This document shows, piece after piece, positions 11,966-20,965 of a stretch of 64,000 nucleotides of DNA (position 1 is the first letter of the stretch; the number at the start of each line of letters is the position of its first letter). The notes below the pieces were generated by a model. The model made no database searches and was not told where the DNA came from. It saw only the letters and a list, made by a program, of their open reading frames with translations. The stretch covers positions 10,466,782-10,530,781 of the forward strand of contig CM053328.1 in the NCBI GenBank assembly GCA_028583605.1. The letters run 5' to 3'. The stretch is from Dastarcus helophoroides (taxonomy: Eukaryota > Arthropoda > Insecta > Coleoptera > Bothrideridae). Position numbers and translations under genes: made by a program.

Positions 11966-13600
11966 TCTAACTAATGGAGGCGGGAGGGCGATGACTTTTG
12001 AGACGCATTCTATATTTTAATCTGAAATCCTAAAATTCTCTTTAAGAAAGCAGGTGGACTCGTACGATTCATATATACGACATATTATTAAAGTTAAACT
12101 CTTTGTGCTAAAGGAACAAGACCCCTAAGGTGTCTTGTTAAATATTTCTTTAAATTGGTGAATCATTTATAAATTCCGTAAACTGGTATGTTAATATCGC
12201 ATTATTTACTGAAGTTGATGATGAATCAGACTGCTTTTGAATCATTCTTGGCCGGAAATTCAAAATGGGCAGGTATACTTATAACAAGGTAACCTAAGTT
12301 GTTAAGATCGTAGCGAAGATCCCATCAAACTTGTTGATTTTTTACCAAATCAAACAGGTAATCAATTGATACACTATTGAATAGCAGAAGCATAACAGTT
12401 GCGACAAAAATTAAAAATGTTTATATAAAAACTAGAACTTTTTAAGGTTGGACACTGCCTCTTTTTCACCAAGTGCTCCATTCCTCTTTTTACCTACTAT
12501 TGGACTGGACACCATACCCATTGACTTACATAAATTAATATCTACTAACCTACATTATTTTAGTTGATTTTAATGAATTAATAAACTTGTTTTCATTCAG
12601 TTATATTAAATATTGTTTATAGTGGGGGCAAAATTGTTGCAACATTCAATTGATTATTTATTTCGTATGGCGTACTTGGGAATAGTCTAATAACAAACCT
12701 TGAAATAAATATTTTAACGCAGTTTTGGTTAAGCAGCTTAATCGATAAGAATGTTGCGTCCCCAACGGATGTTTAACAGTAACAGCCTCGTCAATTAACA
12801 CTAGGAATGGTTAAAAGAAACGACCTTTTAGTTCGACTACAAGAACTACCTTACACTCAAAAAAGAATCAAATACATCTTACCCTATACTTGCGACTTCA
12901 TCTGTGGATTTAAATGTCTTTACAACTTAACAAAAAATCATCCAAAATTAATGCTAAATTTGTTAAAATGGTGGATCGATTTGTTTTGATCTTTCAATTT
13001 GTCTTTGATTTTAATTAGGAACCAAAATGTAGTAGACTTCTGTAAGATCAAAGATACTGTCTCATTTGTAAAGCTAGTTTGGATAAACGTAATAAATCTA
13101 ATTTAATCAGTTATGCACAGTTTTAAAGAGTTTGTGTAGATCTCAGAATGATATTTTATCAAAATTGGTTAATACGATCACGTGCATATTATTAACTGCC
13201 CAGCCAGTCTCTGGTTATACATATTTTGGGTAGCAAAGTTGAACTCTATCGCATTAGATGACGCTGTGAAACCCTTATTTATATTCAAGGAATCCGACGT
13301 GCCAAGTGCGGTAAGGTCTTTAACGCTGTCATCACTGTCAAATTGTATTTACATAGAAAATATAGAAAGGTTATTCTTGATATAACATTAGTTTGGGAAT
13401 CTCTGGAACAGTTTTCCGGGAGGATAAAACGTATCCAAATAACGATTCCGCCTTGCAAGGTACGTCCTTACCAATTTTCATCAAAATCGCTTCAGCAATT
13501 GGGTCGTGAAAGCGATCAAACAAGCAGACAAACATACTTTGGCATTTATACATTAGTTAGGGTTAAAACTGAAAACTTTACTATTAAATAGGCAATAAAG
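11966..13600. other. AT-rich sequence without a recognised gene
   Basis: This is not part of the short-period array and has no repeat I can define. Open frames at 12807-12989 (+), 13182-13385 (+), 13343-13591 (+) and 13371-13553 (-) are short and mutually overlapping. None joins in phase to the minus-strand gene to the right. One frame near 13300 contains a K-C-G-K-x-F fragment like part of a C2H2 finger, but the first cysteine and the spacing are wrong. Confidence 0.5.
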
Positions 13601-13610
13601 ACATTTTTTT

Positions 13611-13790
13611 TAGTAAAACGGACTGGTCCTTGGTTATCTTCAAAAATTGAAATACAAATATTGTCCCCTGAAACCAAGAAAGATTAAAAAACACAACAAA
13701 GGTTTCTCTAACGCGTTTCGATAGCCAAGCTATTATCTTCAGAGAGATACTCTGAGTTTCGGGGGACAAGATTTGTATTTCCATATAGAC
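13611..13790 (-). mobile_element. Fragment of a repeat family with hammerhead-like motif (possible Penelope-like element end)
   Basis: The segment contains 'ggactggtccttggttatct', 'tgtcccctgaaaccaagaaa', 'aaaaaacacaacaa' and 'acgcgtttcgatagcc' in order. The same order occurs at 56060-56200 and, in part, at 36001-36075 and 40177-40247. It reads as a dispersed family about 180 bases long. Assignment to Penelope-like elements is inference, from their known association with hammerhead motifs. Confidence 0.5.
13705..13747 (-). ncRNA. Hammerhead-ribozyme-like motif, copy 1
   Basis: Read on the minus strand, the pieces are in hammerhead order. A five-base stem I strand TCTCT is followed by the core CTGAAGA, a hairpin ATAGC-TTG-GCTAT closing stem II, the core GAAA, a tiny CGCG stem III and TT. 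The partner strand AGAGA pairs with TCTCT. One base (T) is extra between the CTGAAGA core and stem II compared with the textbook consensus, so activity is uncertain. Confidence 0.45.
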
Positions 13791-13908
13791 ATTGATAACG
13801 ATTAATCATTGAAAGTTCATAGCACATAGCAACTTGCTTTACGTTAAAGAGCATACCTAAATATTAAAATTCTTTCTTCCCTAAAATCGATCAAAAACAC
13901 TATATTAC

Positions 13909-14210
13909 CTGAAAACTATTCCCTAATAAATGCAAAATTCCAGTCTTGATGACGCCGTCCCCGTGCGGCACTAAAAACGTATGAATCTTGTCCATTAAAG
14001 TAACTACAGAGTCGCTATCGTGCGTCACAATCGAGTGAGCGAAGTCTTCCAATGTCAGTCTTTCTAGTTGATCTTTGGAGTTTTGATACTCCTCCATCCA
14101 ATTGTACATCAAATTGACGTGATTGAGGTGTTCTGTTAGATCATTGAGTCGAATCTCCAGGCGAATCCTTTCCGGGATGTTTTGCAATAGAAGGACGATG
14201 GAATGCATGC
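13909..14210 (-). CDS. Unidentified secreted protein, exon 2 (partial gene)
   Basis: This exon supplies 100 codons plus two bases. Acceptor CTTCTTCCAG and donor CAG|GTAATA are clear on the minus strand. It joins exon 1 in phase (G + GC = Gly). The sequence is predicted helical, rich in L, E, D, H and N, with an MxxW-type segment in its middle and 'MDKIHTFLVPHGDG' near its end. The next exon must start in phase 0; I did not find it to the left, so it lies far away or was missed. My impression is of a family of insect secreted helical proteins, but I cannot name it. Confidence 0.7.
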
Positions 14211-14699
14211 CTGGAAGAAGTAGCATTTTGTCTTTTGCCCAATTTTTTTAGTTACCTTTTTTAATCTACTACCCACAAGTTGGGATATGCTGAGCTAACG
14301 CACTCCTTAATTTTTAAATCCTCATAAGTGTCGTTCATCAAGATGGAGGGTCAAATACCATGTTAGTTATAAAATTGTTGAAGATGTTCAAAATTTTAAA
14401 AATTTGTGTTAAGAGTCATATTTTTCATAAAAATTCGAAGTTATTGGAAAAAACAAATTTTTCAAAAAATTAAATTCACGAAAATTCAAGTTTCGAGAAC
14501 AAATTTAAATTTTCGAAAAAAGTCGAAATTTTGGAAACACTCGAAATTTGAAGTCGAAAAGAAGATGGAAATGAAAAAAAGAAGTTTAAATTCCGAACAA
14601 ACAAGTCAGAACTTCAAACTGGGCCGAAGAAATGTTAAATAAAATTAATAAACATTCAAAAAAAAAATCGAAATTTTATTGGTAAGTTGAAAATTGTAA

Positions 14700-15420
14700 A
14701 AATTATAAAGAAAAGTCGAAAAATTTACAAAACTCGAAATTTTCAAAAAAAAACAGCGGAATTTTTTAAATAAAAACCTAATTTTTAAAAGTCAAAACTT
14801 CGAGAAAAAGTCAGAAACAAAATTATAAAAAACTCTGAAAATTTTAACAAGTGGAAGTTTTCAAAAAAGACTTCTTCAATGATAAGAAGTTGAAATTTGA
14901 AAAAATTCTGAAGAAAAGTCGAAAAATTCCCAACACTCGAAATTTCCAAAAAAAAGTGGAATTTTTAAAAGAAAAGTCAAACCTTTGAGAAAAAGTCAAA
15001 AAGAGACAAAATTAAAAAAACTAAAAATTTTGAAAAGTGAAAGTTTTCAAAAAAAGTTTTCTTCAATGATAAGTTGAAATTTGAAAATGAAAAAAAATCG
15101 GAAAATTTCCAAAACGAAGTCTCCAAAAAAGTGGAATTTTTCAAATAAAGGCCAAATTTATTTATATAAAAGTAAAAACTTCGAGAAAGTCAAAAAGAGA
15201 CAAAATTTAAAAAAAAAAAACCTGAACATTTTAAAACTGGTGAAAGTTTTCAAAAAGGTCTTCTACAAAGATTAGAAGTATTTTGAAAAAATTCTGGAGA
15301 AAAGTCGAAAAATTCCTAAGACTCGAAATTTCCAAAAAAAAAAGGTGGAATTTTTCAAATAAAAGCCAAATTTACTGACATAAAAGTTAAAACTTAGACA
15401 GAAAAAGTTAAGAGACAAAA
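14700..15420. repeat. Higher-order repeat, about four copies of 170-215 bases
   Basis: Anchors resembling aaaagtcgaaaaattcc followed by actcgaaatttccaaaa occur near 14709, 14914, 15085 and 15300. Each is followed by 'gtggaatttttcaaataaa', a 'cttcgagaaaaagtc' variant, and then in most copies 'gtgaaagttttcaaaaa' and 'cttctTcaatgataag'. Confidence 0.6.
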
Positions 15421-15560
15421 AAACTCGAAACTTCAAAATTTTGAATATAAAGTAAAGGGCAAAATTTTTAAAAATCTACATTCTTAAAAAAGGTCAACTT
15501 TTAAAAAAATCTAAATTTTGACGATAAAATGTCGAAATTTAAAAAAGTAAAAATTCTGAA

Positions 15561-15710
15561 AAAGTAGAAATTTTCAAAAAAATTGAATTTTTCAAATAAA
15601 TGTCAAATTTAAAAAGATGGAATTTCTGCTTTTTTTCAGAATTTTCATTTTTTCTTAATTTGACTTTTATTTGAAAAATTTTATTTTTTCTAAAGTTCTA
15701 CTTTTTTTGG
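15561..15710. repeat. Imperfect hairpin, about 55-60-base arms
   Basis: The left arm 15561-15615 (aaagtagaaattttcaaaa...) is matched in reverse complement by 15650-15710. Both arms share the core 'ttgaaaaattttattttttc' or its complement with few mismatches, and enclose a 35-base loop. Confidence 0.6.
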
Positions 15711-15939
15711 AAAAAAACAAATCTTCGAGAAAAAGTCAAAATATGGAACAATTGTCCACATTTTTTTTTAAAGTGAACATTTTGAAAAAATCAAAGCTTC
15801 CAAAAAACGGTCAAAATATTGAAAAAAGTCAAAATTTTAAAAAAGTTCACATTCTTAAAAAAAGTCAAAACTTCCAAAGTCGAAATTTTGATGATAAAAA
15901 GTCGAAATTTAAAAAAAGTGAATTCTGAAAAAAAATGGT

Positions 15940-16062
15940 ATTAATTTTTAAAAAACTCGAATTTTTAAAATAAGTCAAATAAAAAGAAGAACTGCTTTTT
16001 TCAGATTTTTTTTTTAATTTGACTTGTTTGAAAAATTCAATTTTTTAAAAAATTTCCTCTTT
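15940..16062. repeat. Second imperfect hairpin of the same design
   Basis: Arms 15940-15990 and 16006-16062 are imperfect reverse complements. The hairpin lies about 360 bases after the first and shares its loop-side 'ctgcttttttcaga' sequence, which suggests the hairpin-bearing block was duplicated. Confidence 0.5.
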
Positions 16063-16858
16063 TTTAAGAAAAAAAATCGAATCAAAAAACAAATCTTTGA
16101 GAAAAAGTCAAAATTGTCTGCATTTTTTTTTAAATTAACATTTGGATAAAAGATCTAAGCTTCCAAAAAATGGTCAAAATTTTGTCTGTGTGAAAAATTG
16201 GAAATTTTGAAAAAAGCTCAAATTCTGAACACAAATCGTCGATAAAAAAATTAAGATTTTGATGATGAAGGTCGAAATTTTCAACAAGTCAAATTTACAA
16301 GATCAAAACTTCGAGATAAGATCGAATTGAAAGTTTTGAAAAAATGTAGAAATATCGAATTTCAAGTCGAAATAACGTAGAATAAATCTAAATTTCAAGA
16401 AAAACCGACATTTTTTAGTGTAAATTGATAGTTTCGTTAAAAAATGAGAGAAATTGGCTGGGAATTTCAACGAAAATAATCGATTTCAAAACTAATTTCG
16501 AAACTGTAAAATGACAATGTCTTGAAAAGAACGAAATATTAAGTATGGGGTCGAAATTTTAAAAAAATGAGTCTGAAACACAATAAATCTCAAATACAGG
16601 TTTGGAATTTTGGAAAAAAATAAATTTTGAAAAAAGAATGGATTTCGAAAAGAAGTTAAAACTATTTGAATGTTTTGCATAACCTAAAATTTTGACGAGG
16701 TCAAAGCATATCTGTAAAATCTTATTGTTGGTGATAATTACATTTTTATTTAGTTATATATTTATAATTAGTCACAGATAGAAGCAACTGACAGAAGTAT
16801 TCTTATCAAACTTGAGCTTCCGTTGTACTGCGATAAAAACTAGATGACATTCACCTAC

Positions 16859-17141
16859 CCGCGTCCACTTTACTTCTTAATTGCTCCAACTTGGACGTTA
16901 TTATATTAAGCTTGTCGAACAATTTCTTCTCCATTTTATCCATAAACGGCAGAGGTATCTCCGGATCCACCTGCTTTTCCACTATCGTCCAGGTCTTCGC
17001 CACCGCTTTGATGATTTCTATCGAAAATTTGGCTATTTCGAAGCCGACTTGTACATGATAAGCGTTACTATCACAGGGTGCTGCGGCTAATACGTATAGA
17101 AAGCTAAAGGCCAGCGCCTTTTTGATGTGAGGTAATATCAT
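16859..17141 (-). CDS. Unidentified secreted protein, exon 1 with signal peptide
   Basis: The ATG at 17141-17139 opens 94 codons plus one base, ending at a GCGG|GTAGGT donor on the minus strand. Residues about 8-21 form a hydrophobic core (ALAFSFLYVLAAA) ending in small residues before a Cys, a typical cleavable signal peptide. The mature part continues with an amphipathic helix, a Pro-rich turn (DPEIPLPF) and a predicted coiled segment with K/L/E/D spacing. With exon 2 the protein is at least 195 residues. I recognise no enzyme motif. The start is the first ATG after in-frame stops. Confidence 0.72.
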
Positions 17142-18837
17142 TGTGGTTTAATTTATTTTGGGGGTTGAAAAATGGCAACAAAGAACACTTCGGCATACGG
17201 TGATTTCGTGGACGCAACAGCATCTGTTTGCAGGCGAGCAAACACGCGACGTCGCGATCACTGACACTTCGTGATACAGAAAACAAAACAGCGAGCAATT
17301 CGCCGCGGAAGGGGAACGAATTTGTTGCATGATTGCCAAATGTATTACTTCTTTACCTGATTGATTACAAGGTGCGTTCGATAAAAACGTAATTAAGTCA
17401 ATTTCGTATCCTACCTTTTATAAATGGAAAACTGTCGAAAATTCCGGAAATTTCGATTTTAAATTTTGTGTTTCGGTAAAGAGAAACTCGAAATTTCCAA
17501 ATTTCCTAGATATTTTGGATTTCAACTCGAAATTTCGACATGTTGCTTGAAACATCTAATTTGTAGTAAAAATTGAAAGTTCGTGGTTTCAACTAACTAA
17601 AACGCTTGGTTAAAAGAAAACGAAGTTTTGACAAATTTTTAATTTAAATATCCCATCTATGCTGACCTACACATAACAGTAAGCGTTAAACGACTTCGAT
17701 TCCGAGTTGATTTTTGCGCTCGAATTCGAACATAGAAAACATAGAGCATTTGACGATATCAGACGACGAGGGTGTGGATGATGTTTTTTTTGTCAATTTG
17801 TGGAGCCTTGGGGTGTCGCGATCTGTTCAAAAAATAGGACTTGTTGCATAAAAATCGTTTTAATATCAAGTGTAACCTAGTTATATTGCCGAGTAATAAC
17901 CTAACTTGTTTGAAATAATTACGATTTAGGCAAATCGTGACCTAAAAATATCTTTTTTTAACCTTTTAAAGGGTCACCTAACAAAAAATGTTAAAAAACG
18001 ATGCTCGTAATTCGTAATGGTTCAAATCAAATTTTTGCATGAAGCATTATTAATTTGGCAACGTTGCGCTGCAGGTTAGCGCATTCGTATATTATCAAGA
18101 CAACTGATGCAGCCGTAATTATTACTTCGTTGTGGTTATTAAGTTTTGCCTCAGTTACTGTTGCAAGTTCTATATTGCGCCAATGGAGCGGTTTCCGTTT
18201 TATTTCTTTATGATTTCATCGATAAATAGGATTTGTCGCGAACCAACCAAGAATGCCTTCAATTTTAAATCGAAAAATATCCGCAAAAGCGTTAGCGGTG
18301 GTCCGGTGATAAGACCTTGAAAACCGTGAGTGTTCATTGACGTAATAAATCAACTGTAGAAAAAGCCACATTATATTTTTTTTTAATTTGTGTATACTCT
18401 TTTAATAGATAATGAATGTTCATAATTAATAAGAAATATTGGTTTTCATTGAAAAACGGAAATGCACTGGCAATGGCAATATTTTTCCTGAAAATTATAA
18501 CTTAACATTTACAAATTTTAAAATCAGAACAGTGCTAATGCTAAAATATTTTGACTCGAACTTCCTTTAAAAGAAATCATGTAGAAAACAGTCGACCTTT
18601 GGAAAATAAAAATAAAAAAGTTTGGTGTTTTTTCTCGAAATGCTTTATAAATTGTCCTAGAAAAAGTGATTAAAGTAGAAATATTATGTTAAACGTGAAA
18701 TGTCCAACTTCTTAAAATTTCGATTTCAAATTTCTCAATATTCATTTTGTACAAATAAGGCGAAATTTCGGATTCTCTTTTTCTAAAAATTTTGATTAAA
18801 AAGTGGATTTCTAAAACAAAAGAATTGAAATTTATGC
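17142..18837. other. Intergenic sequence, nothing recognised
   Basis: The first 200 bases (17142-17345) are moderately GC-rich and probably hold the 5' leader and promoter of the minus-strand gene; I see no convincing TATA box. From 17380 to 17640 there are scattered 'cgaaattt' array-like pieces. The frame at 18132-18320 has no good start and no recognisable motif. Confidence 0.45.
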
Positions 18838-19370
18838 AAGCGTACAAAAGTTTTCTAATCTAGCGTGCTGCTGTCATTTTTTGAAATGCTCGCGTATGTT
18901 CCTAAGGGTGCGTTTAGATTAGACACTTTATTCCGTACATTTCTCTCTGATATAAGTGTCAACTATCCTGAGAGAAGCTATCCGAGATTTATCTATACCG
19001 CTGGGAGAAGATGGCTTCTCAGAATAGTTGACACTTATGTCGGAGAAAAAATATATTTATGTCAGAAATATACGGAATAAAGTGTCTGGTGTAAACGCAT
19101 CGTTACTTGATTCGTACTCGCCAAATTGACATTTAACCATGACAAAAATTCTGCAGTACTGTCAAGAATAGAAGAGATTGCTTTTTTGGGATTTTCGAAA
19201 GTAGAATTCAGCAATAAAAGATTTTTCTTCTAATACAAAACAATAAAATATTTTTTTAAGGTTACGTTTTTTCACCTGTCTGTTTAAAATACCGATCAAG
19301 TAAGGAACATACGTTAACATGACAAAAAATGACAGCAGCACACTAATTAGAAACCTTTTTGTACACACAG
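18838..19370. repeat. Pair of inverted repeat copies, one interrupted by a MITE
   Basis: 18842-18905 plus 19103-19125 on plus is the same sequence as 19281-19364 read on minus. Shared runs include 'tgctgctgtcattttttg' and 'gtatgttcct'. The left copy is split by the element at 18906-19102. The right copy is unsplit and preserves the pre-insertion site 'gttccttacttgat'. Confidence 0.7.
18906..19102. mobile_element. MITE with about 40-base terminal inverted repeats
   Basis: The left end gggtgcgtttagattagaca and the reverse complement of the right end (cgatgcgtttacaccagaca) match, and both continue into 'ctttattccgta'. The inner halves also pair partly ('agtgtcaactatcctgagag' against its complement), so the 197-base element folds on itself. 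Comparison with the unsplit copy at 19281-19364 places insertion at TTA (taa 18903-18905 on the left, tta 19103-19105 on the right). A 3-base TWA duplication is what PIF/Harbinger elements make; that assignment is inference. Confidence 0.65.
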
Positions 19371-19384
19371 TGTTTAGAACAAGA

Positions 19385-20700
19385 TTTTTTAGAAAAAGTT
19401 CTACATTTGAAGATTAAAGATGAAATTTTGGGAAGAAAAGTCATTTCGAAACGAAATCGAACTTTTCAAAAAAAAAAGTGAAAATTTTAATAAAAACTGG
19501 AAACTTTGAAAAATTTTTGGTATACATATAACCGAAATTAAAAAGGACAGAATTTTTTGAAAAAGTTAAAGTTGAAAAACTGAAATTTCTGATCAAGAAT
19601 CGCAATTTTAAAAGAAGTCGAAAGTTTGAGAAAAAGTTGAAGTCTTTAAACAAAATGGAAATTCGAATAAAAAAGTCGGAATTTCGAAAGTCAACAAGAG
19701 ACGAAATTTTCAAAAAAATCAAAATTTAGAATAGTTTTTTTAAGGTTACAGTTTACAATAAGTGAACATTTTCAGAAAAAGCTGAAATTTGGAAAAATTG
19801 AGAATTAACAACAATTTCGAGAAAAATCGAAATTTTCAAAATATTAGTCAACATTTTGAGAAAAAACCGAAATTTTGAAAAATTTTCAAAAAGTTCATAA
19901 TTTCAACATTTACGTAAGTGAAAACTTTGAGAAAAGGCGGAATTTTGATGGAAGTGTTCAAAAAAAAGTCATAATTTCGAGAAAGAGTAAATTTTAAAAT
20001 TTTAAAAAGGGGGAAATAACCAAAAAGTCGAAATTTTCAAAAATACGAATTGTTCATAAAAACCAAAAATTTGAAACAGTTGAAATTTTAAAATGCCTAA
20101 ATTCTATTCTTCTATAGAGTTGAAATTTACAAAAAATTGAAAATCTCGAGAAAAAGGGCGAAATTGCGAAATCACTAAAATTTTGGAGTTTTCAAAAATC
20201 TTCATAAAAACGGAAATTTGAAAAAGTTTAACTTTTAAAATGTCGAAATCTGTCCTTCTGTAGAGTTAAAATTTACAAAAAATTAAAAATTTCGGAAAAA
20301 ATTCGAAATTTTCAAATGTAGAAGTCTTCAAAAAGTCGCAAATTTCAAAAAAAAAAGTCTATAGGAAAAGTCGACATCTTAAAAATGGATAAAAAATGTG
20401 AGTGGACATTTCGATAAAAAAATCTAAATTTTTCAAGTATAGGTCAAAATTTTGACAAAAAGTCGAAAATGGAAATTCTGGTAACAATTGGCAATTTTGA
20501 AGGTTAAAAATCTTTAAAAGGTCGGAATTTGAAAAAAAGTCGGAATTTGGAAAGTCAGCAAGAGACGAAATTTTCAAAAAAGTCAAAGTTAAGAAGAATT
20601 TTTTAAAGTTAAAGTTAATAAGTGATATTTTCAGGAAAAGTTGAAATTTTGGAAAAATTGAGTTTTTATAAAAAGTCATAAATTAGGAAACCCACTCAAT
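19385..20700. repeat. AT-rich short-period array, block IV
   Basis: A-rich on plus. A block of about 190 bases is repeated: near 19615-19805 and again near 20500-20665, sharing 'agagacgaaattttcaaaaa' and 'ggaaaaattgag'. The array stops about 80 bases before the first UBR3 exon found here. Confidence 0.75.
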
Positions 20701-20783
20701 TGCTCTAGAACTTATAGGTTAACAATATTATTGACTGATCGGATGTAAGAGATATCTTTTTTAAATTTTCATCCTTGTTACAG

Positions 20784-20965
20784 GTCGCATTTTACGAAAT
20801 TTTGAATGGACTCTGGGTGAGGAACGGCCTTCAGATCAAAGGTCAAGCCATGACTTACATCCAATGCAACTTCTGCAATTCTATGGTGGACGCAGACCTC
20901 TATTTATTGCAGATATGTTGCACCCGGCTGCCAGCGGATAATTTTCTGAATACCGTAATAGAAAA
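20784..20965 (+). CDS. UBR3: UBR3 exon a (residues 1-61)
   Basis: Acceptor TTGTTACAG, donor GAAAA|GTAAGA, ending in phase 2. It encodes the conserved segment beginning V-A-F-Y-E and containing '[18 protein letters not shown]', followed by a Cys-bearing stretch (QCNFCNS). The preceding exon must end in phase 0 and was not found. The frame runs into a stop three bases past the donor, so splicing is required. Confidence 0.9.

Larger units (their letters stand above)
14360..16720. repeat. AT-rich short-period array, block III, inside the intron of the minus-strand gene
   Basis: This is the same unit as blocks I and II, with the A-rich strand on plus. It fills almost all of the 2.6-kb intron 14211-16858. 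Two local strand flips make hairpins (15561-15710 and 15940-16062). There is no coding sequence on either strand beyond low-complexity frames. Confidence 0.8.

Noticed and set aside
13182..13591. Possible exon 3 of the minus-strand gene (frames at 13371-13553 and near 13190-13342)
   Set aside because: The required phase (0) leads to stops at every acceptor tried, and the pieces cannot be joined with consensus sites.
13260..13591. C2H2 zinc-finger-like frame on plus (K-C-G-K-x-F)
   Set aside because: The first Cys is Arg and the F-to-L spacing is wrong, so the resemblance is probably chance.
17104..17339. Two minus-strand frames upstream of the secreted-protein start
   Set aside because: They overlap the likely 5' leader, are Cys/Ser-rich without a motif, and are out of frame with the supported exon.
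18865..19080. 71-codon plus-strand frame
   Set aside because: It lies almost entirely in the MITE and its flanking repeat.
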